Positions 1 to 7,153 of a stretch of 64,000 nt of DNA are shown piece by piece. Position numbers and translations under genes: made by a program. The notes beneath the pieces were generated by a model that searched no databases, was not told where the DNA came from, and worked only from the letters and a program-made list of their open reading frames with translations. Position 1 is the stretch's first letter; every line of letters begins with the position of its first letter. The stretch is from CADEFQ01 sp050249415 (GTDB lineage Bacteria; Pseudomonadota; Gammaproteobacteria; Steroidobacterales; Steroidobacteraceae), in NCBI GenBank assembly GCA_050249415.1, contig JBFWQO010000011.1, positions 62,001-126,000 of the forward strand, given 5' to 3'.

Positions 1-2
1 CC

Positions 3-80
3 GACCTCTATGGGTACGTGCAGAACGTGCACAACCCGCGGGGCCGGTTCTGGAACCTGAAGGCGGTCTATACGTTTTGA
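3..80 (+). CDS. TonB-dependent receptor, C-terminal end only (partial)
   Basis: The frame is open from the window edge and gives 25 residues ending RFWNLKAVYTF before a TGA. An aromatic-rich last strand with a terminal Phe is typical of TonB-dependent outer membrane receptors, where it closes the barrel and is read by the BAM complex. The rest of the gene lies outside the window, so the substrate cannot be judged. Confidence 0.6.
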   Translation, partial: DLYGYVQNVHNPRGRFWNLKAVYTF

Positions 81-144
81 CGGGGGGAAGCGCCCCGGGG
101 CGGCGGCGAGGATGGCCGCCGCCCCGGGGAGCCGACGGCGGAGA

Positions 145-240
145 GTCGACAGCGAACAGCGAACGGCGCACAGCATGGCGCTGCGTCCGCCTCTGGCCGT
201 TCGCCGTGCGCAGCTCGCCGTTCGCTACTCGCCGCCCGCG
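145..240. repeat. Intergenic GCGAACGGCG / CGCCGTTCGC repeat cluster, copy 1
   Basis: The gap between the receptor end and the RraB-like gene holds several direct and inverted copies of a short unit, GCGAACGGCG on one strand and CGCCGTTCGC on the other. The same unit recurs near 40060-40142 and 62228-62258. The inverted copies could fold into a hairpin at the ends of the two facing genes. Confidence 0.6.
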
Positions 241-671
241 CCCCCCTCCTGCCCCGGGCGCTTGTTGTGGGCCGCGGCCCACCCGTCATACCGGCCGTGA
301 AACTCATCCGCCATCGCGTTGAACTTGCGGCTCGTCGCCTGCATGTCGGACACGGACAGGCGAATCGCGCGCTGCGCATGGACCGCGTAGCACAGTTCCG
401 ACTGGTCCGGCACATATTTGTATTCGGCCTCGAAGCCATCGCGCACGAGCCGCTCCACGACCCGCTGCGCCGCGCCCTCGTTCGGCATGCCGAAGAAGAA
501 CACGACGTCGTGCGGCTGGAAGGGATCCGAGCCCTCCGCCCGCAGCTTCTCGATGAGCTTCGCATCCCAGCTGTGGGCCGGCCGGTCGCGGGCCTTCTTG
601 ATGCTCATCCAGATACGCGCGAGGGCGATGCCCCCGCCGAGCAGCAGTACCAGCAAGTAGGCGATTTTCAT
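225..671 (-). CDS. Membrane-anchored RraB-like (RNase E inhibitor family) protein
   Basis: The 148-residue product starts with a hydrophobic segment (about residues 4-20) followed by a basic patch, so it is probably anchored in the inner membrane. The rest resembles the RraB fold: a WDAKLIEKLR start, a strand with VVFFFGMPNE, a repeat-like half ending ELCYAVHAQRAIRLS, and the C-terminal FHGRYDGW motif. Family members bind and restrain RNase E. The membrane anchor is unlike canonical soluble RraB, and the C-terminal ten residues are Gly-rich and probably disordered. It follows the enoyl-CoA hydratase gene on the same strand after 37 nt. An RNase E role is inferred from family only. Confidence 0.7.
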   Translation of the reverse strand: MKIAYLLVLLLGGGIALARIWMSIKKARDRPAHSWDAKLIEKLRAEGSDPFQPHDVVFFFGMPNEGAAQRVVERLVRDGFEAEYKYVPDQSELCYAVHAQRAIRLSVSDMQATSRKFNAMADEFHGRYDGWAAAHNKRPGQEGGAGGE

Positions 672-708
672 CGGTCACACACGCCTGCGGCGTGCCTCCC
701 GCAACATC

Positions 709-1488
709 CTACCTCGGGAATCGCGGCTTCCTTTTCTCGAGGAATGCCGTGATGCCTTCGCGCCCTTCCGCTCCCGCGGCCTGCGCGGCAATGGCCTCGC
801 TCTCGAGGCCCATCTGCGTCTCGAGCGCGCCGAGCGATGCCGCGAGCAGCCGTTTCGCCTTGCCGAAGGCACCGCGCGGCCCGGCAGCGAGCTTGCGCGC
901 GAGGTCGCGCGCCGCCGTGAGCACCTCCGCATCGGGGACGACCTGGTTCACGAGGCCCCAGTCGAGCGCTTCGGCGGCGCTCAGTGCGCGGTTGGTCAGG
1001 ATCAGTTCCATCGCGCGCTTCGCGCCGACCGCGCGCGGCAGCAGGAACGAGGTGCCGCCGTCCGGCGTGAGACCGACGCCCGTATAGGCGAGCGAAATCT
1101 TCGCGCCTTCCGCGAGGATCGCGAGGTCGGCCATCGCGACGAGACCGACCCCCGCGCCCGCCGCGGTGCCGTTCACCGCCGCAACGACAGGGGCGTCCAT
1201 GCGCATGAAGCGTGCGACCGCGGCGTGCAGGTGGGTCGTCAGCTCCTTCAGGTACGGCTCGGCCGGCAGGCCCCCCGCGATCATGCCGCGCAGGTCGCCG
1301 CCGAAGCAGAACGCCTTGCCGGCGCCGGTCAGCACGACCGCGCGCACGGCGGGGTCCGCCTCGCAACGCAGGGCCGCGGCGAGGAGTTCGCGTCCCATCG
1401 CGAGATCGAGCGTGTTGGCGGTATCGGGCCGGTTGAGAGTGACGACGGCGACATCGTCGCTGACATCGACAAGCACGGTTTCGGTCAT
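709..1488 (-). CDS. Enoyl-CoA hydratase/isomerase family protein
   Basis: The 259-residue length is usual for the crotonase family. The N-terminus VAVVTLNRPDTANTLD, the oxyanion-hole segment GKAFCFGGDL and the second oxyanion region AGAGVGLVAMADLAI are all visible. The position of the first catalytic Glu in hydratases appears as Val in AGVGLV, and a Pro/Asp-rich PDGGTS follows, so isomerase or hydratase activity cannot be assigned. The start is ATG with GAGGA seven nt upstream. It lies seven nt after the ferredoxin gene and is probably co-transcribed with it. Confidence 0.85.
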   Translation of the reverse strand: MTETVLVDVSDDVAVVTLNRPDTANTLDLAMGRELLAAALRCEADPAVRAVVLTGAGKAFCFGGDLRGMIAGGLPAEPYLKELTTHLHAAVARFMRMDAPVVAAVNGTAAGAGVGLVAMADLAILAEGAKISLAYTGVGLTPDGGTSFLLPRAVGAKRAMELILTNRALSAAEALDWGLVNQVVPDAEVLTAARDLARKLAAGPRGAFGKAKRLLAASLGALETQMGLESEAIAAQAAGAEGREGITAFLEKRKPRFPR

Positions 1489-1495
1489 GGCATCC

Positions 1496-1810
1496 TCATT
1501 CGTCGGGCGCGATGGTGACCTTGAGGCCGTCCACCGCGGGTGTGAAATCGATCTGGCACGAGAGGCGCGAGCGCCCCTCGAAGTGGGTCAGTTCGGAGAG
1601 CAGATCTTTCTCGTCCGACATCGGCGCCGGCAACCGGCCGGCCCACTCGGGATCCACGTACACATGGCAGGTGGCGCACGAGCACATGCCGCCGCAGATC
1701 GCCGCGACGCCGTACTCGAGTTCGCGCAGGACTTCCATGACCTTGAGCCCCGGCTGCGCCTCGACCTCGTGCTCGATCCCGTCGCGGTCGACGACCTTCA
1801 ACACTGCCAT
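1496..1810 (-). CDS. 2Fe-2S ferredoxin (adrenodoxin/plant-like type)
   Basis: The product of about 104 residues has the CGGMCSCATC cluster loop and a distal Cys in SRLSCQIDF, which together supply the four ligands of a [2Fe-2S] cluster of the adrenodoxin type. It would carry electrons to a P450, dioxygenase or similar partner, none of which is adjacent. A GTG six nt upstream could also start it, but GGGGAG lies five nt before this ATG. It begins 15 nt after the thiamine-kinase-like gene, so the TPP-regulated transcript could reach it. Confidence 0.85.
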   Translation of the reverse strand: MAVLKVVDRDGIEHEVEAQPGLKVMEVLRELEYGVAAICGGMCSCATCHVYVDPEWAGRLPAPMSDEKDLLSELTHFEGRSRLSCQIDFTPAVDGLKVTIAPDE

Positions 1811-1825
1811 CCGCACTCCCCTCGA

Positions 1826-2710
1826 TCAAAGATTCCTATTATGCACGAGGGCACTGGCGGCGCCTTGCTCCGCCGCAAGATCGGCCGCCGACGGCGCGGC
1901 CGCCACACGGCGCGCGCGGTACCAGAGAAAGACGAGCAACCGGAACAGCCACACCGCGGCCGCGACGGCGCCGGGCCCGACCTCGAGATCCATGGCCGCG
2001 AACAGCCGCCGTGCGTGCGGCGCAGCCTGCGGGTGGTACGCCAGCACACACGCGGCGTCGTGCAGCGGGTCGGCGAGGGCCGCGTATTCCCAGTCGATCA
2101 GCCACAAGGCGCCGCCGTCGACGAGGTTCGATCCGTGCAGGTCGCTGTGCACGATGCAAGGCTCTCGTGTACCGGCGCCGGTGTCGGGCAGACGCGCCTC
2201 GGCATCGGTGAGCAGGCGCTCGAGTGCCGCGCGCTCGCCCGGTGCCGCCGGCACGATGCGCGCGACATACTCGCGTGCGCGGGCCACCGGGTCGAGAAAC
2301 GCGAGGCCGCACCCGGCTCCTGTCTCGAGCGCGTGCAGGCACCGCAAGCGTTCGCCGAGACGATCGATCTGCGCGGCTGTCGCAAAGTCGCCCGCTGTCC
2401 AGCCGTGCCCCTCGACGTATCGGGTGATCAGGAGCCCACTCGCCGTATCGGCATATTCGACGGGCGGCGCGATCCCGGCCGCGGCGGCGAGCCGCTGTGC
2501 CGCCGTTTCGGCCGTCCGGTCGATCGCGAGCAGCGCATCGAATGCGGTCCCGAGGCGCACGACGTGACGTCCCGCCGTCGTCGTGACGAGGAAACTGCGA
2601 TTGGTGAGCCCGCCGTGCAGCGGGCGCACCTCGACCTGCGGATCGATCCGGCCGCGTACGAGCGCGCCGGGCACGTGCACGAGCGCATCGCGCCCCGGGC
2701 CGCCGTTCAC
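1826..2710 (-). CDS. Thiamine/choline-kinase-like phosphotransferase (probable salvage thiamine kinase)
   Basis: The 294-residue protein has the aminoglycoside/choline kinase fold: GGLTNRSFLVTT near the N-terminus as nucleotide loop, the Brenner motif HSDLHGSNLV and the metal site LIDWEYAALADP. It starts at a GTG that overlaps the pnuT stop (GTGA). It is the fourth gene behind a TPP riboswitch, after a TonB receptor, a YkoF-like protein and PnuT. The context argues for phosphorylating imported thiamine, the ThiK role, so trapping it in the cell. Choline or another alcohol substrate remains possible on sequence alone. Confidence 0.75.
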   Translation of the reverse strand: MNGGPGRDALVHVPGALVRGRIDPQVEVRPLHGGLTNRSFLVTTTAGRHVVRLGTAFDALLAIDRTAETAAQRLAAAAGIAPPVEYADTASGLLITRYVEGHGWTAGDFATAAQIDRLGERLRCLHALETGAGCGLAFLDPVARAREYVARIVPAAPGERAALERLLTDAEARLPDTGAGTREPCIVHSDLHGSNLVDGGALWLIDWEYAALADPLHDAACVLAYHPQAAPHARRLFAAMDLEVGPGAVAAAVWLFRLLVFLWYRARRVAAAPSAADLAAEQGAASALVHNRNL

Positions 2711-3318
2711 ACGGATCCCGGTCGCGGCAGGCGCCGCCACCAGCTCGCGAATCCGGCGCCGGCGATGCCGAGGTAGACAAAATAGAGTAAGGCGACGAGC
2801 GCGAGCGCCTGCGAGGCGAAGAGCACGCCGAGCGCCGCATCGATGACGATCCAGTAGAGCCAGTTCTCGATGCGCGCGCGCGCTGCAAGCCACGTGGCGA
2901 GGAGGCTTCCCCAGGTGCAGGCGGCATCGAGCATCGGCCGCGCGGCATGCGTGTGGCGCGCGAGCGCCTCTGCGCTCACCAGGGTCAGCACCGCGATCGC
3001 GATCCAGGCCGCCACATGCCGGCGTATCGGCCACCAGCCGACCGTGACGCGCCCGCCCGCATCGCGATCGGCGCTCCAGCGCGCGAAACCGTACGCCGCC
3101 ATGGCGACATAGAACGCCTGCAGCGCGGCCTGCATGGGCAGGGCCGATCGCGCCGCGAGCCAGGCGAGGCCGGCCGACGACAAGCCGCCGTACACCCAGC
3201 ACCAGCGGCTGCGCTGCACCGCGAGCACGACGTAGACGAGGCCGAGCGCCACCGATGCGCCCTCGAGCGGCGAGGTCGCACGCAGATCGACGAGCAACTG
3301 CTCGACGAAGGGTGTCAA
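2707..3318 (-). CDS. pnuT: PnuT-type (PnuC family) thiamine transporter
   Basis: The 203-residue protein is almost entirely hydrophobic with about seven membrane spans. It carries the PnuC family hallmarks, a central WPIRRH region and the late ENWLYWIVID segment that lines the vitamer path. PnuC relatives move nicotinamide riboside, thiamine or riboflavin by facilitated diffusion coupled to kinase trapping. Here the TPP riboswitch, TonB receptor and downstream kinase point to thiamine (PnuT). The start codon is TTG six nt after the YkoF-like gene stop; no better start is visible, and the exact start is uncertain. It sits in the inner membrane. Confidence 0.85.
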   Translation of the reverse strand: MTPFVEQLLVDLRATSPLEGASVALGLVYVVLAVQRSRWCWVYGGLSSAGLAWLAARSALPMQAALQAFYVAMAAYGFARWSADRDAGGRVTVGWWPIRRHVAAWIAIAVLTLVSAEALARHTHAARPMLDAACTWGSLLATWLAARARIENWLYWIVIDAALGVLFASQALALVALLYFVYLGIAGAGFASWWRRLPRPGSV

Positions 3319-3324
3319 GCGCGA

Positions 3325-3573
3325 TCACGCACCCGCATAGGGCCCGATCACCTTCATGACGAACACGGCCTTCGCGCCCGATTCGAACGTCGGGCGGATC
3401 TCCTGCTGCAGCACGCGCATCACGGCATCGTAGGGACCGAAAACCTGCGTGCTCAGGCTGTTCGTGACAACCTTGAGATCGGCGTGCTTGCCGACGCGGG
3501 CGATGAAATCCGCGATCGGCGGGATGAAATCCGCCGTGAGCGGATAGAGGCTGATTTCGACTCCGATATCCAT
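3325..3573 (-). CDS. Small YkoF-like thiamine/HMP-binding domain protein
   Basis: The 82-residue product begins MDIGVEISLYPL and continues TADFIPPIADFI, matching the start of the YkoF ACT-like fold that binds thiamine or hydroxymethylpyrimidine. YkoF proper has two such repeats; this protein has one and may dimerise. GGAGGG lies just upstream of the ATG and the gene begins 12 nt after the TonB receptor stop. Its place between receptor and transporter suggests a soluble thiamine carrier or sensor. It has no signal peptide, so it should act in the cytoplasm. Confidence 0.75.
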   Translation of the reverse strand: MDIGVEISLYPLTADFIPPIADFIARVGKHADLKVVTNSLSTQVFGPYDAVMRVLQQEIRPTFESGAKAVFVMKVIGPYAGA

Positions 3574-3584
3574 GCGCCCTCCGT

Positions 3585-5696
3585 TCACCTGAACCGATAA
3601 TCGAGCGTCACGCCGAGCAGCCGGCCGTCCGCGAGCTGCACGTAGCGCCGGTCGCGAAAATCCGGCGGCTCGACTCCGAAGTAGAACCCGCGCATCGCGT
3701 AACGTTCGTCGAACACGTTGCGCGCAAAGGCCGCGACCGACCAGCGCCCCTGCGCGTAGCCGATGCGCAGGTTCACGACCGTATGGGGATTCGAGCGCTG
3801 GTCGTGGCTCGTGTCGAAATAGAAATCGTCGACCCCCTGCAGATCCGCGCGGGCAAAGGGCCCCGCCGGATCGCGATACTGGAGCGCGAGGGAATACTGG
3901 TAGCGCGGCGCATGGGCCTGGTCGCGGCCATCGAGCGCCGCATCGCGCACGGGATCGCCGGTGCGATAACCGAGATACTCGCTGCCGAGCAGCCCGAGCG
4001 TCGCGGCGAGATCGAACCGCGCAGCCAGGGCCCACTGCGCGCTCGCTTCGAGGCCGTAGTTGCGGCCGCGCGCGGCATTGTCCGTGAAGAAGACGTAGGA
4101 CAGCGGATCGCCCGGCACGAGCTGCTGCGAGGTCGACACCTGCTGCGACTCGCGGCGCATGTAGAACAGCGACGTGCGCGACGACCAGCGGCCGTCGGCG
4201 GCGCGCCACGCGAGCCCCGCCTCGAGGTTCCACAGCGACTCGGGATCGAACTGGCGTCGATCCGCCGGGATGGCGCTGCCGATGTTGAAGCCGCCCGCCT
4301 TGTAACCGCGCGACAGCGTCGCGTACCAGGTGCGCGCGGCATCCTGCTCGAACGTGACGCTCAGGTTCCCGCCCCACATCGTGTCGGTCGGTGCGAAGCT
4401 GCTCGCCTCGCCCGACAGGGCTTCGAGGTCGTGGTAGCGGGAATCGCGTCGCTCGGCGCGCGCGCCGAGCGACAGGACGGTGCGCGCGCCCGCACGCCAG
4501 TCGACTTCGCCATAGAGCGCGAGGTTCGTGGCGCGATAGCGGCTCGTGAGCGCGCGGAAATCGGCGCCGCTCGCCGCATCGTGCTGGTCGTTGTCTTCCC
4601 GCAGGTCGAGCGCGTAGGCGCCCGCGATCCAGCCGAGTCGGCCGGGGCCCTGTGCGGTGCGCGCCGATACGAGCCGCAGGTCCTGGCTCGCCGTGCGCCG
4701 GCGGCGCGCGTAGTCACTCGTGTAGTCGTACGGGGCATATACGCCCCACCCGGCATCGTTGCCCCAGTCGCCGTCGAACCCGTAATCGATCTTCGAATCC
4801 GCCCACGTCGTGACGCTGCGCAACTCGAACGGCGCCCACCGCCGCCAGTTCACGTCTACGGCGCCCGCCACGGAACGCTGGCGGTCGACGCCCGGGTGAT
4901 CGGACTGCGTGACCCGTGAATTGTCGATCGAGAATGCATCGTAGCCGTCGTCGATGTCGACGAGCATCGCGGTGACACCCACGTCGAGGGTGTCGGCGGG
5001 GCGCCAGCGCGCACGCGCGCGCAGCGTGTCTTCATCGTACCCGTTCGTGTCGTCGCGCCCGAGGAAGGCATTCCTGCGAAAGCCGTCGCTGCCGTAGTGC
5101 TGCGCGACGAGGCGCAGCGCCAGCCGTCCCGCGCGGTCCGGCGAGCCGCCGATCACGGCGCCGGCGCCGTAGGTACCGTAGTCACCGGCCGTCGCTTCAC
5201 CGCGCAGCTCGAACCCCGGCTGCGCATCGCGCGTGCGCACGCTCACGAGCCCCGCGAGCGCATTGGCGCCGTACGCGCTGCCCTGGGGGCCGCGCAGGAC
5301 CTCGATCTGCTCGACGTCGAATGTCGTCGCGGGCACGCCGACGCCCGAGAAATCGATGTCGTCGATCAGGAAGCCCACCGACGGATTCGGTGCGCCCTGA
5401 TACTGGTCGAGCTCGCCGATGCCGCGCAACTGGAAATAGCGCGGCCGGGCGGTCCCCGCGGACCAGTTGAGGTTCGGGACGAGCGCCATCACGTCCTCGA
5501 AATGTTGCAGCCCCGCCGATGCGAGGGTCTCGCGGGGCAGCACGGTGACGCTCGCGGGCAACGTGTCGACGGATGCCTCGCGCAGGCGCGACGTCACGAC
5601 CAGCACTTCGTCGATATCCTGCGCCGCCGCGACGGACATCGACAGTGCGCATACGGCGCCGCCCAGGCGCCCCCACCAGCCGCTGCGAGAATTCAT
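3585..5696 (-). CDS. TonB-dependent receptor for thiamine (riboswitch-controlled)
   Basis: The 703-residue protein has a signal peptide (cleavage near VAAAQ), a TonB-box-like DEVLVVTS, a plug domain (PASVTVLPRETL, the GIGELDQYQG and IEVLRGPQGSAYG region) and a long beta-barrel ending TLDYRFR. It matches the thiamine-regulated outer membrane receptor class predicted beside pnuT in other Gram-negatives. The TPP riboswitch ends six bases before its ATG, and the Shine-Dalgarno is part of the aptamer. It should bring thiamine or a precursor across the outer membrane using TonB energy. Confidence 0.9.
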   Translation of the reverse strand: MNSRSGWWGRLGGAVCALSMSVAAAQDIDEVLVVTSRLREASVDTLPASVTVLPRETLASAGLQHFEDVMALVPNLNWSAGTARPRYFQLRGIGELDQYQGAPNPSVGFLIDDIDFSGVGVPATTFDVEQIEVLRGPQGSAYGANALAGLVSVRTRDAQPGFELRGEATAGDYGTYGAGAVIGGSPDRAGRLALRLVAQHYGSDGFRRNAFLGRDDTNGYDEDTLRARARWRPADTLDVGVTAMLVDIDDGYDAFSIDNSRVTQSDHPGVDRQRSVAGAVDVNWRRWAPFELRSVTTWADSKIDYGFDGDWGNDAGWGVYAPYDYTSDYARRRRTASQDLRLVSARTAQGPGRLGWIAGAYALDLREDNDQHDAASGADFRALTSRYRATNLALYGEVDWRAGARTVLSLGARAERRDSRYHDLEALSGEASSFAPTDTMWGGNLSVTFEQDAARTWYATLSRGYKAGGFNIGSAIPADRRQFDPESLWNLEAGLAWRAADGRWSSRTSLFYMRRESQQVSTSQQLVPGDPLSYVFFTDNAARGRNYGLEASAQWALAARFDLAATLGLLGSEYLGYRTGDPVRDAALDGRDQAHAPRYQYSLALQYRDPAGPFARADLQGVDDFYFDTSHDQRSNPHTVVNLRIGYAQGRWSVAAFARNVFDERYAMRGFYFGVEPPDFRDRRYVQLADGRLLGVTLDYRFR

Positions 5697-5702
5697 GCCT
5701 GC

Positions 5703-5785
5703 TCCCTACGCCGGTACTAGCCGGATCAGGTTCAACGGGTTCGCCCAATGGCGTCTCAGGCCCCGCGAGCGGGCCACCCCAAGGA
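5703..5785 (-). promoter_or_regulatory. TPP riboswitch (THI element) overlapping the Shine-Dalgarno
   Basis: Read on the minus strand, the conserved THI features come in order: GGGGTG, a GC-rich P3 hairpin, CTGAGA, then GAACCTGATCCGGCTAGTA and CCGGCGTAGGGA. The P1 helix can form between TCCTT (5785-5781) and AGGGA (5707-5703). AGGGAG is also an ideal Shine-Dalgarno five nt before the receptor ATG at 5696. TPP binding should therefore close P1 and block translation directly. No separate expression platform is needed or visible. Confidence 0.95.
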
Positions 5786-5828
5786 TGTGTCCGACATGTT
5801 AGTGATCGTGCGCGGCAATGCAAGCGAT

Positions 5829-5834
5829 TAGAAT
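5829..5834 (+). promoter_or_regulatory. Putative leaderless -10 element TAGAAT for the PhzF-like gene
   Basis: TAGAAT ends seven nt before the ATG at 5842 and no ribosome binding site intervenes, so transcription may start at or next to the start codon. Confidence 0.45.
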
Positions 5835-5841
5835 CGCGGCC

Positions 5842-6741
5842 ATGAGTCGTTCCCTCGCCGTCTTCCAGGTCGATGCCTTCACGCGCCACCGCTTCACCGG
5901 CAATCCCGCCGGTGTCGTGCTGGGCGCCGATTTGTTGTCCGACGAAGACATGCTCGCGATCGCGCGCGAGCTGAACAATGCCGATACGGCCTTCGTGCTC
6001 TCCGCCGACGGCGCCGACCACGACCTGCGCATGCGATTCTTCACGCCGCGCACCGAAGCCGCGTTCGTAGCGCACGCGACGATCGCCGCGCACTACGTCA
6101 TGTCGCGGCGCCCGGGCCCGCGGCGGCTGCGCCAGAAGCAGAAGGCCGGGATCATCGAGGTCGAAGTGCGGGGCGAGGGCGACACCCGGCGTATCGCGAT
6201 CCACCAGCCGGCGCCCGCGATCGGCCGGGAGCTGTCCGCGCGCGAGCGCCTCGCGGTGCTCGACGCGCTGGCGCTGTCGAGCGGCGATCTCGACAGCCGC
6301 TGCCCGCTCATCGTGTGCGGCACCGCGAGCACCCGGTTGATGGTCGGCGTGCGCGGCCCCGAGCAACTGCGGCAGCTGAAGCCCGACGCGGCGCGGCTCA
6401 CGACCCTGTCCGCGCAGCTCGGTGCCGCCGGCTATTTCGTCTTCACGCTCGAGCCGCAGGTGCCGGACGTGCTGGTCGAGGCGCGCATGTTCTGCCCCGC
6501 CATCGGCATCCCGGAGGATCCCGTGAGCGGCAACGCATACGGCATGCTCGGCGTCTATCTCGCCTCACGCGACCTCGTGCCGCGTGAGGGCGATCTCGCC
6601 CGCTTCACGGGCGCGCAGGGCCATTACCTGAATCGCCCGGGCCAGGTGGACATCGAACTCGAGTACCGGGACGGTATGGTCGGTGCGATCCGCATCGTCG
6701 GCGACGCCGCGCTCGTCTTCGAGACGAATCTGTCGTTCTAG
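5842..6741 (+). CDS. PhzF family isomerase/epimerase-like protein
   Basis: The 299-residue product has the two-lobed diaminopimelate-epimerase-like fold of the PhzF family: VFQVDAFTRHRFTGNPAGVV at the start and GIPEDPVSGNAYG in the second lobe. The residue matching the PhzF catalytic Glu is Asp here (NNADTAFV, residue 48), and the usual CGHAT motif reads VAHAT. Function is therefore open; phenazine synthesis genes are absent. A start eight codons upstream is possible, but the -10-like hexamer lies inside that extension. It diverges from the thiamine operon and is followed after six nt by the Rieske gene. Confidence 0.85.
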   Translation: MSRSLAVFQVDAFTRHRFTGNPAGVVLGADLLSDEDMLAIARELNNADTAFVLSADGADHDLRMRFFTPRTEAAFVAHATIAAHYVMSRRPGPRRLRQKQKAGIIEVEVRGEGDTRRIAIHQPAPAIGRELSARERLAVLDALALSSGDLDSRCPLIVCGTASTRLMVGVRGPEQLRQLKPDAARLTTLSAQLGAAGYFVFTLEPQVPDVLVEARMFCPAIGIPEDPVSGNAYGMLGVYLASRDLVPREGDLARFTGAQGHYLNRPGQVDIELEYRDGMVGAIRIVGDAALVFETNLSF

Positions 6742-6747
6742 CCGTTC

Positions 6748-7092
6748 ATGGCGGAGCTGAAGTTCGTGCCTGCCCTGCCGCTGTCCGCCCTGCCGACCGG
6801 CCAGATGCGGGCCTGCACCGTCGACGGCCGCGAGCTGCTGCTGTGCCGCACGCGCGAAGGCCTGCACGTCGTCGACAACATCTGCACGCACGCGTTTGCG
6901 CGCCTCGTCGAGGGCCGGCTGCGAGGCACGAAACTCCAGTGCCCGCTGCACGGCGCCGTGTTCGACGTGCGCGACGGGCGGGTCTTGAAGGGCCCGGCGA
7001 CGGAGCCGTTACCGGCGCACCACTGGCGGATAGTGGACGATCAGGTGGAGGTCGCGCTCGACCCGGCGGCGGCGCCCCGGATGTCAGGCTGA
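6748..7092 (+). CDS. Rieske [2Fe-2S] ferredoxin-like protein
   Basis: The 114-residue single-domain protein carries the Rieske ligands CTH (in NICTHAFARL) and CPLH (in LQCPLHGAVFDV), with the normal spacing of about 17 residues. It resembles the small soluble Rieske ferredoxins that feed aromatic dioxygenases or nitrite reductases. No oxygenase is next to it. It starts six nt after the PhzF-like gene and is probably co-transcribed with it. A strong inverted repeat follows its stop. Confidence 0.85.
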   Translation: MAELKFVPALPLSALPTGQMRACTVDGRELLLCRTREGLHVVDNICTHAFARLVEGRLRGTKLQCPLHGAVFDVRDGRVLKGPATEPLPAHHWRIVDDQVEVALDPAAAPRMSG

Positions 7093-7108
7093 CGGATGCG
7101 GGCAATGG

Positions 7109-7147
7109 CCCCGTGCCCGTTGGCCGACACGGCCAACGGGCACGGGG
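7109..7147. terminator. Perfect 18-bp hairpin between convergent genes
   Basis: CCCCGTGCCCGTTGGCCG (7109-7126) is followed by the loop ACA and an exact reverse complement (7130-7147). It lies between the stops of the Rieske gene and the facing TonB receptor. It should act as a two-way terminator or RNA end stabiliser; neither side has a clear T-run. Confidence 0.75.
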
Positions 7148-7153
7148 ATCGCA

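Noticed and set aside
2711..3328. N-terminal extension of the thiamine-kinase-like frame to 500 codons
   Set aside because: The extension lies over pnuT in another frame and is Arg-rich nonsense; the GTG at 2710 gives a normal kinase and a GTGA overlap.
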